Part shown: piece after piece, positions 35,087 to 46,956 of the stretch
How positions within the stretch are numbered: position 1 is the stretch's first letter
Layout of the letters: each line of letters starts with the position of its first letter
DNA from: Ilex aquifolium
Taxonomy: Eukaryota > Streptophyta > Magnoliopsida > Aquifoliales > Aquifoliaceae
Length of the DNA: 64,000 nt
Direction of reading: 5' to 3'
NCBI GenBank assembly: GCA_951799425.1
Contig: OX637398.1
Coordinates: 3,405,501 to 3,469,500 of the forward strand
The notes under the pieces: model-generated
Seen by the model: the letters and a program-made list of their open reading frames with translations, nothing else
The model's database searches: none
Told to the model about the DNA's origin: nothing
Program-made: the position numbers and the translations under genes

Positions 35087-35725
35087 TGCTCCGTTTAGTA
35101 CGATGGGAAAATAAAAGAATGAAAAGTTGGAAGGATGGAAAAATGAGAGGAATAGATAAAATATCATGTTTGGTAAGGAAGAAAAGTAAGAAGGATGGAA
35201 AAGTGGATAGATTAATTTTCCTTCTAATTCACCAAAATCAATCCCTCCAAAATCGGAAGGAAAGTGGATGAAAAATTAATTATTTGTATTGAGATGTATC
35301 TTATTTGTCTATATATCTTTTAATATATACATATATTATATATACATTAATTTCATAAAAAAATACAATGATAAAATATGTATATATATATTTTAAAAAA
35401 TTTTAAAAATAAAAATAAACATTTCAACTCACAACTCGACACGACACAATTAGTTAAATGAGTTGAGTTAAGTTTGACTAATTTCGACACAAATCCGTAA
35501 TGACTCAACATGAATCTGACACGACACGACTCGATTGTCACCTCTAATCATAGCCAGCACAAAAAAATAATAATAATAATTTAGTTAATTTTATTTTTCA
35601 TCCATCCAACCAAACACAAAAAAAGGAAAGTGTATCATTCCTACTTTCTTTTCTTGAATGATAGAAAGTGTATCTCTCATATTTTCTATTATTCCTACTT
35701 TCTATCATTCCTACCAAACGGAGCA
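35087..35725. mobile_element. PIF/Harbinger-like MITE with a nested AT-rich insert
   Basis: Ends TGCTCCGTTTAGTACGATGG (35087) and CATTCCTACCAAACGGAGCA (ending 35725) are inverted repeats with a few mismatches, flanked by TAA on both sides (35084-35086, 35726-35728). The arms are AAGGATGGAAAA-rich. The centre (about 35280-35560) is a different AT-rich segment with CGACACGACACAA-type motifs, probably a fragment of a hAT element inserted later. Confidence 0.78.
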
Positions 35726-36042
35726 TAATCATCTTATCCATCGTGGCCAAAGTTATGTTTCTCAGAAAAGTTAGTACCAATTACACTCCCCTCCTTGCAC
35801 ATAACCTTCCCCCCAACGTTGTCCTTCAGAGTGCACATGCAAAACTTGATATTCATTTTCCAATCCAAAATAAAGGGGTAATATTGAAATTTTAACTACT
35901 ATTTTTTTGTTGATATTATTTTTTTTGGATATCTAAAGAGGTCATGCTGTTCCACCTTGAAAAGGTTAGGAACTTTTGTGTGAATATCAAACCATCAGGA
36001 AATGGTCAAATGATTACTACAAAAAATAGTGGGTGTCAATAT

Positions 36043-36398
36043 TTTTTTTTTTTTTGACAATAAACACACAACACACACACACAGGACCACTACTACACCG
36101 CCACTTACAAAGTGGTAGTGGAATAGGACCTTATACACACACAAACTCACCCCAAGGCTATCGATGTGGGATAGCCCCAGTCCCAACATCGTCGTCACAG
36201 ACCGAGCCCACACAGACAGCATGGGGCAGACGCGCGAGCACAGTTCCCACATGCGCGTAGAAATGATTTTTTTTTTACAATAAACACACAACACACACAC
36301 ACATGACCACTACTACACCGCCACTTACAAAGTGGTAGTGGAGTAGGACCTTATACACACAAACTCACCCCAAGGCTATCGATGTGGGATAGCCCCTG
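36043..36398 (-). mobile_element. Dimeric retroposon with poly(A) tail
   Basis: A 14-bp duplication GTGGGTGTCAATAT (36029-36042, 36399-36412) flanks the insert, which on the - strand ends in a poly(A) of about 13 (+ strand T-run from 36043). It contains two direct copies (about 36055-36180 and 36277-36396) of a unit GGGGCTATCCCACATCGATA...CCACTACCACTTTGTAAGTG...GTGTTTATTG, each followed by its own A-run, separated by about 95 bp of GC-rich unique sequence. No frame. I see no good pol III B box, so the SINE class is not certain. Confidence 0.75.
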
Positions 36399-36412
36399 GT
36401 GGGTGTCAATAT

Positions 36413-36919
36413 AAGCTATCCTATTAGTTAACAACCACTTTTTGATTGTATTTTTTTATATTAAAAAAAAAACATGACGTGTTACTTCAAAATATTAAAG
36501 TATTAATTCAATCCACTCCAAGGCTCCAACCACCCCAAAAAATAAAAAATAAAATTGAAAGTGTTGTTTCAGTTACAATTACAAGTTATTACCATGTTAG
36601 TAAAAATAGCAGTAGATCGGTGATGGAAGGAGTAATTTTTACCTCGTACCTACTTAAAAAAGTTTGTCTATTATAGGTTCACCCTTGTTAGCGGAGCAAG
36701 TTTTTATCCACCATCCTCGCCCCTGCCTTCAGTCCACTATTACTTTTATCCATTACAATTAATTTTTGTAACTTAAACAAAAAAAAATTAAAAAATATAT
36801 CCATAACAATTAAAGTACAAGTTGTATCACTGTAAGTCTATATCACATGATATAATCAAAATCAAAAACAAATAAATAAGTTAATAATATAATTCTTGCA
36901 TAAATTGAGTAAAAATAAC
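36413..36919. other. AT-rich spacer, nothing recognised
   Basis: Spacer between the dimeric retroposon and the next LTR element, with no coding or repeat signature that I can support. Confidence 0.4.
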
Positions 36920-37637
36920 TGATGGATCAGACCTAAGAGCCCAACTCATGCTACGAGCCTAGTTTTAATTAAGAGTCCAAACTTATAAAGATCCAGTATC
37001 TAGTCCAAAAGGGTCCACACCCGGTCAAGCTCGTCAAGGGAGTAAGTAGGGTCTTCAAGAGCCTCCTCCTAGCCACCTTGGAGTAAGGGTCATCCAAGAA
37101 CCTCCTCCTAACCACCTTGGAGTAAGGGTCATCCCAAGAGACTCATCATCGCCGCCTTGGAAAGAGTCAACCCTCCCCTCATCCTTTGACCGAGTCTCAT
37201 GGAGAGCACCTCAACTGCCTCGCCCGTTGAGAAGAAGTCGTCAGCTCCACCAAAATAGTTATATAGTTGCTATTAAGTCGCCCCAATCTGTTAAGGGACG
37301 ACTATAAATTGTAAGTTCCACCAACACTTGGGGGGCAGAACAGATCATACTCAGTCGAGCACAACTTTCTCCCCTACCTCTCTAAGCGTGTAACCCTCTG
37401 CTCTCCATACCCACTTAAAGTAATAATGCACCCCGCAACTCTAGCCATTCAAAGTGGACGTAAGTCACATTGACTGAACCACTATAAATCTCTGTGTTAT
37501 TCTCTCTCTCGATTTATTACTGCATTTATTACTGTTACTTGACAGGTGATGTGCAAACCAATTTGTGCATCATCAATTTGGCGTCGTCTGTGGGAACGAT
37601 AAAATTATCACTTCTAAACACTTTCTTTGTTGAATAT

Positions 37638-38740
37638 ATGGCAATCACCAGATCGATGAATCAACCTGAGGATAATCCACCACGAGAGGAGGAGGTTCCT
37701 CCTCCACCAACCAATCATGTCCCAAATGCACAGCAGATGTTGGAGACCATGCAACAACTTGTGGCCCAAAATCAGCAAATCTTTCAACTCATGCTCGCCA
37801 GACAAGGAGGATCACAACATGTTGGACCCCAAGCTAGAGGAGCTCCACGCCTTGGGCCTCAAGGAGCTCTGAGCACCCCCTGGGGAGCCCCCTTGGGCGC
37901 CCCACATAGGGGAACCCACCATGAGGGACCTCCACCACCTTCTACAACTCCCACTTCTCATGGTGGAGACCCTCATTTACAAGAGGATGAGGGCAAGAAC
38001 TAAAGTGTGGAGCATGAGAGTCATTTCTAGGATAATTTCAAGGGAGCCCCCAACCATTGGGACAAAAAAATAAAAGAGGTACAAAATCAATTAGGCGACG
38101 TCTTCAACGCCATAATGACACAAGGACCCGAAACTGTTGATTATCTGGTAAGGTGAACTGACACACCCTTCATACCAGATGTGGCGAACTATCTACTTCC
38201 CTAAAAGTTCAAAATGTCATCTGTAGAAACTTTCAACGATACAAAGGATCTGCTTGATCATCTCGAAACCTACAAGACATTAATGCAGCTGTACAACGTC
38301 CCAGACGAAATTATGTGTAGGCCATTCCCAACTACCTTGAAGGGATCAGCGAGACAATGGTTTGAAAACTCACCCCGGCCTCCATAGGCTCCTTCGTCGA
38401 ACTGAGCAGATCATTTGTGGCACAGTTCATTGGTGGACTCCGCTATCAGAAGCCTGCCACCCACCTGCTCAGCATAAAGTAGAACCGAGATGAGAGCTTA
38501 AGGAGCTACCTCACTCGTTTTAATCAGAAGGTCATTCAGGTCGAGGAGCCCAATGACAAAGTCACCATGACCGCCTTTCTGGGAGGCCTCCGCTCATCGG
38601 GTTTCCTCTTTTCAGTAATGAAGCGACCACCAAAGAGCATGCCAGAACTATTGGCAAAAGTTCAAAAATATATGAATACCGAGGAAATCAACAGGTCCAG
38701 ACGAGGTGAATCATCTCGCGGAACGCCAAAAGCTTGACCT
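37638..38740 (+). pseudogene. gag: Broken retrotransposon gag
   Basis: The ATG at 37638 opens MAITRSMNQPEDNPP and runs to a stop at 38001-38003. After it the same frame shows recognisable gag ([45 protein letters not shown]) interrupted by several stops (for example near 38037, 38154 and 38202) and at least one frameshift near 38372, after which SFVAQFIGGLR and YLTRFNQKVIQVEEPND can be traced in another frame. It cannot be translated whole. Confidence 0.85.
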
Positions 38741-38945
38741 GCCTCTGCACTGCTCTCAAGCAGGCAGCCTATATCTCCAACTGAGCAGCTCTCTCGCGGG
38801 TCGCCAAAAGCTTGGCCTCTGCACTGCTCTCAAGCAGGCAGCCTATATCTCCAGCTGAGCGGCTGTCTCGCAGGTCGCCAAAAGTTTGGCCTCTACACTG
38901 CTCTCAAACAGGCAGCCTATACCCCCAGCTGAGTGGCATTCTCAT
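38740..38945. repeat. 73-bp tandem repeat in the second TR-GAG
   Basis: About three copies of a unit that reads GGTCGCCAAAAGCTTGGCCT - CTGCACTGCTCTCAAGCAGG - CAGCCTATATCTCCAGCTGA, diverging to the right. It is non-coding. Confidence 0.75.
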
Positions 38946-40039
38946 GGGTCGCTAAAAGCTCGGTCTCAAAATGTGTAGCTCTCTCACGACCAATCTTCAG
39001 ACTCTGTATTTGCTCTCACGCAAGCAGCCTGTCTCTCTCCCCAGGTAATCATGTTAGATATTTTGACGTTGAAATAACATTGGTTTTACCATCTCCAGGC
39101 ACATTCTTGAAACTCAGGTCAACTGCAACCCGAGGGACTACATTAAATTGAGTATCAACAATCGGGTCTCATCCTTTTGGGTCCATCCGGCACCGCCGCC
39201 TCGTTGCCGCAGCACTCCGTGCTTAACACCTAGCGCAAATAAGCTATGTCTGCGCTTGTCCCCAAACAGCGCTCTTTCATCGCTATCAGCAAAGTCGCTT
39301 GCCAGCGGCGCCCCTCCAGCAGTGCCAGCCCCATGGGCGCCCCTCGAGCAGCACCCAACACCATAGGCTCTTCAAGGATGCTGCCCGCCGCTTGAGGCAT
39401 CCCAGCGAGCGCCATAGGCGCCTCAACGCCTGCTGCTCACCCAAATCAGCCTCTTGCTCGCCCAAAGCTCCATCCTCGCCAAAACTCTTCAAACTAGCGC
39501 CTAAAGGGGGCCACTCTGCTCGTATAACGGGCTGCCCCGTGCCTGCACCACCATCGGCGCCCAGCCTAGGCGCCTCAACGCCCACCTCCATGGCTTACTC
39601 GCCCAGCTCGCCTAAGACATCCAAAGGACCGCCCATCTCTGTGGCCTGGGCGCCCTATACCAGGCTCTCTTAGGCAGCCTCTAAACTTTTTGAGTTGCTG
39701 GCCCTTCCACCGCGCGGGCAGTAGCACACGTCAAAGCTGCACGCCAACGGAGTTCATCTCCCTTCCAGCCTCAGGCGCCCAACCTCAAGCATCTCCTCAT
39801 AGATGACAATGTCACCAGATGAGTCATCACAAGTGGACTCACCCCATCTCAGCTCGACGACACAACACAATTGGAGGAATGTGCTACCTTGCCTCGATGC
39901 TTTTTGTTGCGAGGGCGTGAAACTTTGTCTGAGCCACTGCCAGGGAGGTCTTGAGGAATTTGATATTGAGAAGTTACATTTGGAGGAGTCGGATCATCAC
40001 CACCAAAAGTGTTCGGCGTACTCTGTCTTTTGACTCCAG

Positions 40040-40740
40040 AACCAAGCTCGCCCAAGGCACTGGCCCGCTTGCCCAAAGAAGCCCCAGGCTCGCACCAAGG
40101 CACTCAAGGCAGCCTCGGCTCGCCCAAGGCAGCCCCAAGCTTGCCCAAGGCACTAGTTTGCTCGCCCAAAACCGCGTGCCCAGCTGCATGCTCGCCCAGA
40201 ACAGTGTCTGCTCGCCCAAAATCCGCGTGCCCAGCTGTCTGCTCGTTATTTTGACCGTAACTTTTACTCCGTTACTCCAAATAGGGCTCATAATATATCA
40301 AATCGAAGCTCTCGACGAGTCCTACAAGACTCACAGCCTTTGGCTTTGATTGATGCTGTTAAAAGTCCAAAAAAAGGACTAGAAACAGATGTTTTGGCCT
40401 TCCGAAGTTTTTTCAAAAAAAAAAATAAATAAATTCTGCTCGCCCATGACGCTGTCTGCTCGCCCAAAACACTGTGTGCTCGCCCAAAACCGCGCACCCA
40501 GTTCCCTGCTAGCTATTTTGACCATAACTTTCGCTCCTTACTCCAAATGGGGCCTATAATATATCAAATTAAAGCTTTCGGAGAACCCTGCAAGACACAG
40601 AGCCTTTGGTTGTATGTGATGCTGTTAAAAGCTCAAAAAATGCCTAAAAGCACAGGTTTTGGCCTCCCAAAGTTTTTCCAGTTATGCTTTCAGCCGAAAT
40701 TCAAATTCAACCAACCAAATGTCCTCATCTCCAAGTTCCA
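40040..40740. repeat. CTCGCCCAA repeats and a ~285-bp tandem duplication
   Basis: A short 'CTCGCCCAAGGCA' motif repeats from 40045 to 40240. The block ending in ATTTTGACCGTAACTTTTAC - CTCATAATATATCAAAT - GATGCTGTTAAAAG (about 40170-40420) is repeated as 40440-40690 with roughly 80% similarity by eye. It belongs to the interior of the LTR element. Confidence 0.7.
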
Positions 40741-41433
40741 TTGGACACAGGGCATTGGGGGGCAAATGATGGGTCAGACCCAATGGCCCAACTCATGTTA
40801 CGAGCCCAGTCTTAATTAAGAACCCAAACTTATAAAGATCCAGTATCTAGTCCAAAGGGGTCCACACCCGGTCAAGCTCGCCAAGGGAGTAAGCAGGGTC
40901 TTCAAGAGTCTCCTCCTAGCCACCTTGGAGTAAGGGTCATCCAAGAGCCTCCTCTTAGCCACCTTGGAGTAAGGGTCATCCCAAAAGACTCATCCTCGCC
41001 GCCTTAAAAAGAGTCAACCCTCCCCTCATCCTTTGACCGAGTCTCATGGAGAGCACCTCAACCGCCTCGCTCGTTGAGAAGAAGTTGCCAGCTCCACCAG
41101 AATAGTTATATAGTTGTTATTAAGTCGCCCCAATCTGTTAGGGGACGACTATAAATTGTAAGCCCCACCAACACTTGGGGGGCAGATCAGATCATACTCA
41201 GTTGAGCACAACTCTCTCCCCTACCTCTTTAAGTTTGTAACTCTCTGCTCTCCATACCCACTTAAAGTAATAAAGAACCCGACGACTCTAGCCATTCAAA
41301 GTGGACGTAGGTCACATTGACCGAACCACTATAAATCTCTGTGTTGTTCTCTCTTTCTCTCTCGATTTATTACTGCATTTATTACTGTTACTTGACAGGT
41401 GGTATGCAAACCCATTTGTGCATCGTCAATAAC

Positions 41434-42625
41434 AACAATAGTAAATATATAAATTTATGTCTCTCTTGACATTTTGATTCTGTTGAATTAGGGCTAAGGA
41501 CTTCTAAATCATATAATATAAAATATGGTAGATTTCAATAAGTTCATTTGACAGTCTCAAATAGACTCATCAAATGACCACTAACATCTCTTTCATAACC
41601 ATTCATATTAAATTTGACCTTCCTCTCTTCACTCTTCATCATCTATCTCTGAGATCTTCACTCTTGACTTCTCTAAATTAATCAATTGGTTTACATTGCA
41701 CCGTACTTTCAAGAACAAATTACCCCTAGTATGTATATATATAGAGTCTAACAGGACGGGACAAGGATAAATTTCGGTTCACTCCTGCATCCATCTCAAC
41801 ACGAATTTATACATGTATTTTCGTATATGTCCATCATCAAATACGTATGATCTATTCTTGATCCAAACAGATGCAAATTTGGACGAATCCCCATATTTTT
41901 TCAGTCCATTGCCACCCCTGCATGTTAGTTATGTGAAAAGTTTGACCCATTAAAAAAAAAAGGACTAAATCGAAAATATCAAACTTGCCAACAAAAATGG
42001 TAATATAAATTTATTTTTTTCCTTTTGATGGATTTAAGGATGATAGAGATATTCCACTTGGGATTCAAATTTGAATTGCGTAACAATTTTTTAAAAAAGA
42101 AAAAAGGTTAACAAGTAACGACAATAATATGGGGAACCATATGACAAGAGAAGTGATGGTCTCATTGTCCTTTCCTTTCCCATTTTATCTTTTCAGTTAC
42201 TAATAAATTTTAGTAGTTCACTGCACCCTCTTTGACTCAAAATAGCTGCACTCATTTTTATTTTTTATGATTATGTAACACGAATAGAATAGAAAGTTGG
42301 ATAAAAGAAGGATATGGATGAACAAAAAGTAGAGGTATGATTACTACTAGTAAAGTGGATTATTAAATAAGATCCCACCGCGATGAATTTAGACATTACT
42401 TCACAACAGTTCAGCATCATTACTACTACTAAGAATAATCCTCTCAAGATGCAAAGCGGATTATTTAATTGGACAAAATTTGTTGATTTAATTTTGATTA
42501 TTGTAATTAATTATAGATGAGTTTTTATAGTTAATGAGATCCAATGTGAATCCATAAATAATAAAAAATTAGATTAAAAAAATAGAACCAAATAGCATTA
42601 TTGGAAATTAAAACTAAGTGTTGTA
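41434..42625. other. AT-rich intergenic spacer
   Basis: No gene. A decayed hAT-like scrap is possible around 41745-41925 (GACGGGACAAGGATAAATTT to CCATTGCCACCCCTGCATG), but neither termini nor a duplication can be paired. Confidence 0.4.
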
Positions 42626-42633
42626 GGCATAAT

Positions 42634-43350
42634 TAGGAGTGTCAAACGTATCGGGTTAAACGGTTACGTGTCGGGTTAAACGGGTGACAGGTGAAAAATA
42701 TGTAAACCCGTACACGACACGTTTAATAAAAGAGTGAAAAATCTCAACACGAACACGATCCGTTTAATAAACGGGCAACACGACACAACTCGTTTAACCC
42801 GTTTAATTTTAAAAAAATTATATCAACAAATTTTAATACTCCACTTTTTTTATTACCAATTGTACTTACCTCAAAAAAGAGAAATTTTTAGCCAAATCTC
42901 ATAAAAATCAGACTTGAAGGCTTAAAAAAAAAATGCAAGAGGCCATTATTTTTTATAGGCAACTCAATCATTCCCATCTCCCCTCATTTGTCAATGTGGG
43001 ACAAAAACAAAAAGCATTGGTTTGCCTTTGTCTTTGAAGTGTTTCTCATCCTCTTCTTTGTCTTTGAACTACTACTTTACTTTTTTTTTTTTGTATTGAT
43101 TTCTTTACTTCTTTTTTTCTTGCTAATTTTTTAAAATAATTATTAATTTATTATTATATTAATTTTATTTAAACGGGTAAACGTGTGATAAACGGTTTGA
43201 CAGGTCTCACTAGAACACGACCCGTTTATTAAACGTGTTTGGTGTGTCAACCCGTTTATCACCAAAACCCGTTAAGATCTCACCCAAACCCGTTTAATTC
43301 AAGTCGATTCATGTCGATTAATCGTGTCGTGTCGGATTTTAACAGTCCTA
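42634..43350. mobile_element. Non-autonomous hAT element
   Basis: Ends TAGGAGTGTCAAA (42634) and TTTTAACAGTCCTA (ending 43350) are imperfect inverted repeats. The flanks GGCATAAT and GACATAAT (42626-42633, 43351-43358) match 7 of 8, as expected of an aged 8-bp hAT duplication. Subterminal AAACGGGTAAACGTG / CCCGTTTAATAAACG motifs repeat at both ends. At 717 bp it is close in size to the element at 1892. It is non-coding. Confidence 0.85.
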
Positions 43351-43358
43351 GACATAAT

Positions 43359-44583
43359 AACTACTTTTGTCAATTATATCACGACAAAACCATCAGTTTT
43401 ATATTTTATTTTTTTATCAAATTTTAACATATAAGCAGAACTCGTTTGATTCAGCCTATTGACTCAGTTCATCCGAATAAGGCCCGTGACACAATTCTAT
43501 AGCCCAAGGGTCCATCAAGCTATGGATTAATATGATCCAGTTCTCTTGTGTTTTTGGATCAACCAAACAATAATCTTTTGGGCCCCCATGACAAAATGTC
43601 TGACCCAGTAAAATATTGGGCTATCAAATTGGCTTGTGAGCCAAGTATTCATTAGCCCGACAATAGATCACCCTATGGATTAATCTGACCCACTTCTCGG
43701 GCAAGCCGTGGGTAAACCCGACAGTTAAGCAAGCAAATTGTGGGCCTGAATTGCAATGTCTAGTTCTCTCAAGCGGGTCTTACATGGCCTACAAAATTTT
43801 GGCCATTGGGTTGACCGGTGGCCCAACTACTTTGTAGCCCAAAAACGTACGATACTAAAAGAAAAATAATCTAAAATTTGATATTAACTACTATCACTCG
43901 CCAATCTAATTGTTTAATTAAATCAGTAAAGATAATCCCAATTTAAAATTTGGTATATGATTTATGATATCATGTATTATAAAAAAATCGGTCCATCAGA
44001 AATCGTATGGGTATCCACTTGGGCTAGTCTGGGGACAGACAGTACCGCGGGCTGCTCGTTTAGAGTTGGGCCAGGATTGGCCTGTTGACAAGCCAACCCT
44101 CCTCCTTCCCCCTGGCTCAGCCCAGATCCGTCGTCCAATTTGAACTTGCCACCCAAATAGTTCCAACTCGGTGAGCATTTGAGTACAATACTCAAATTAA
44201 TCTTTTGTTTTGTGTAAATGTTTTGGCCACTTATAAAAAAAAGAATATTTTGAAACTATTTCGAAAATAAAATAAAAATAAATAAAAGTTTTATTTTTAA
44301 AAATATTTTGGAACATTATTAAAAATTATATCAAAATATTTTGAGTGATTTTCAATAACTATGATCTCACTCTTTTTCAGTTTAATATAATGAAAAACTA
44401 CCCATGAGTTTCTCATTCCACATAGGGCTGTTGAACGAGACGGGCTCCGCTCCAGTTCGATTTTGGCTTGACTTAAGTTCGTTTATTTTATAAAACGAGC
44501 AGAATATGCACACAAAAATAGGCTTATTTTTAAAATCGAGCCCGAGCCGAGTTGCCTGGGAGCTTAACCAGGCTCTTATTTTT
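43359..44583. other. Spacer with a hAT left end
   Basis: No gene is recognised. At 44425 TAGGGCTGTTGAACGAGACG with following GAGCCCGAGCCGAG blocks resembles the left end of a plant hAT element; its right end was not found and may be displaced by the tandem array that follows. The frames at 43977-44195 show no motif. Confidence 0.4.
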
Positions 44584-46367
44584 ACCCTAAAATTTTTATT
44601 TTCACCCCTGAGCTAAATCCACCATCGTCCATCCATCATCCACCAATCACCATCGTCCACATATTTACCTTTCTAGTCCTCTAAATTAGCCAACTTTGGT
44701 GTTTTTTTTAATGGCACACTACTGACCTGTCTATTCAACAAGTTTCAGTAAGTTTTCTTTCTTTCACCATACGAAAGAAAGAAAGAGTTTAGAAACAAAG
44801 GGTAAACATTAGGGGTTATTTGGTTTGTGTTTCCAAAACAGGTTTTTTGTTCTTAAATCAATAAAAACTCGAGATATTGTTTGGTTAACAATTTCCAAAA
44901 ACAGATTTTCAAAAAAAGTGAGAATTGAGACAAAAAAAAGTAGAAAACACTTAAATGATGTTCTCCGAGTTTTCAAGCCAAATTAGAAAATAAGGGAAAT
45001 AGTTTCTCCTCTTTAATGAGGTTCACCCATCGAACTTTCTTAGCAGCAAAACACAATTTTTTTGTTGAAGTATAAAAGCTCTCCACTTAACGTTTTCTCC
45101 ATCTCCTCTCTCTCTCTCTGTGCAACGATCGTTGTGCTGCTTCAATAGAGCAACGAAGACTGGAGCAACGAAGATCGTTGTTTTGTAGCCGAAATTTCTT
45201 TCTCCACTTCGGTGAAACAAGACGAAAAACACATGATTTGGGTTCAAGAACTCCGACGATTTCCGGAGTCTTCTTCGTCCTCTCCATCGTCTACAGATTT
45301 ACCTTCCTAGTCCTCTAAATTAGCCAACTTTGGTGTTTTTTTTAATGGCACACTACTGACCTGTCTATTCAACAAGTTTCAGTAAGTTTTATTTCTTTCA
45401 CCATACGAAAGAAAGAAAGAGATCAGAAACAAAGGGTAAACATCAGGGGTTATTTGGTTTGTGTTTCCAAAACAGGTTTTTTGTTCTCAAATCAATAAAA
45501 ACTCGAGATATTGTTTGGTTAACAATTTCCAAAAACAGATTTTCAAAAAAAGTGAGAATTGAGACAAAAAAAATTAGAAAACACTTAAATGATGTTCTCC
45601 GAGTTTTCAAGCCAAATTAGAAAATAAGGGAAACAGTTCCTCCTCTTTAATGAGGTCCACCCATCGAACTTTCTTAGCAGCAAAACACAATTTTTTTGTT
45701 GAAGTATAAAAGCTCTCCACTTAACGTTTTCTCCATCTCCTCTCTCTCTCTACAACGATCGTTGTGCTGCTTCAATAGAGCAACGAAGACCGGAGCAACG
45801 AAGATCGCTGTTTTGTAGCCGGAATTTCTTTCTCCACTTCGGCGAAACGAGACGAAAAACACACATGATTTGGATTCAAGAACTCCGACGATTTCCGGCG
45901 TCTTCTTTGTCCTCTCCATCGTCCACAGATTTACCTTCCTAGTCCTCTAAATTAGCCAACTTTGGTGTTTTTTTTAATGGCGCACTACTGACCTGTCTAT
46001 TCAACAAGTTTCAATAAGTTTCCTTTCTTTCACCATATGAAAGAAAGAAAGAGATCAGAAACAAAGGGTAAACATCAGGGGTTATTTGGTTTGTGTTTCC
46101 AAAACAGGTTTTTTGTTCTTAAATCAATAAAAACTCGAGATATTGTTTGGTTAACAATTTCCAAAAACAGATTTTCAAAAAAAGTGAGAATTGAGACAAA
46201 AAAAATTAGAAAACACTTAAATGATGTTCTCCGAGTTTTCAAGTCAAATTAGAAAATAAGGGAAACAGTTCCTCCTCTTTAATGAGGTCCACCCATTAAA
46301 CTTTCTTAGCAGCAAAACACAATTTTTTTGTTGAAGTATAAAAGCTCTCCACTTAACGTTTTCTCCA

Positions 46368-46405
<38 letters not shown>

Positions 46406-46956
46406 AACGATCGTTGTGCTGCTTCAATAGAGCAACGAAGACCGGAGCAACGAAGATTGCTGTTTTGTAACCAGAATTTCTTTCTCCACTTCGGCGAAAC
46501 TAGACGAAAAACACACATGATTTGGGTTCAAGAACTCCGACGATCTCTGACGTCTTCTTCGTCCTCTCCAGCGTCTTTTTTTTAGCTAAATCCACCATCG
46601 TCCATCTATCATCCACCAATCACCATCGTCCACAGATTTACCTTCCTAGTCCTCTAAATTAGCCAACTTTGGTGTTTTTTTTAATGGCACACTACTGACC
46701 TGTCTATTCAACAAGTTTCAGTAAGTTTTCTTTCTTTCACCATACGAAAGAAAGAAAGAGATCAGAAACAAAGGGTAAAATCAGGAGTTATTTGGTTTGT
46801 GTTTCCAAAACAGGTTTTTTTGTTCTTAAATCAATAAAAACTCGAGATATTGTTTGGTTAACAATTTCCAAAAACAGATTTTCAGAAAAAGTGAGAATTG
46901 AGACAAAAAAAATTAGAAAACACTTAAAACCCTAAAATTTTTATTTTCACCCCTGC
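44584..46956. repeat. Tandem array of ~0.63-kb units with a TATA/CT-rich module
   Basis: Three full and one partial unit, marked by CTAAATTAGCCAACTTTGGT at 44681, 45315, 45947 and 46654 (spacing 634, 632, 707). Each full unit contains GGGGTTATTTGGTTTGTGTT, a GAAGTATAAAAGCTCTCCAC box, a (CT)n tract of differing length, and CAACGATCGTTGTGCTGCTT. The array is bounded by a 27-bp direct repeat beginning ACCCTAAAATTTTTATTTTC at 44584 and 46929. The - strand frames of 66-85 codons in each unit are not conserved in length and are not taken as genes. Confidence 0.85.

Larger units (their letters stand above)
36920..41428 (+). mobile_element. Second gag-only LTR retrotransposon, decayed
   Basis: LTRs at 36920-37575 (656 bp) and 40767-41428 (662 bp) start TGATGG and end in CATCA or CGTCA, flanked by the 5-bp duplication ATAAC (36915-36919, 41429-41433). 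ATTTGGCGTCGTCTGTGGGA follows the 5' LTR (primer site, one base off that of the element in FUL intron 5). GGCATTGGGGGGCAAA precedes the 3' LTR. The interior has a broken gag and GC-rich repeats only. The LTR differs from the one at 20475, but the gag, primer site and architecture are the same, so the two are sister families of one gag-only lineage. Confidence 0.92.

Noticed and set aside
37614..40497. Many 60-130-codon frames in the second LTR element
   Set aside because: GC-rich repeat translations; only the broken gag is supported.
45023..46585. Frames of 66-85 codons repeated in the tandem array
   Set aside because: They run through (CT)n tracts, vary in length and frame among units, and have no domain.
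44584..46956. Array boundaries read as LTRs of a retrotransposon
   Set aside because: The direct repeat is only 27 bp, with no primer site, purine tract or 5-bp duplication.
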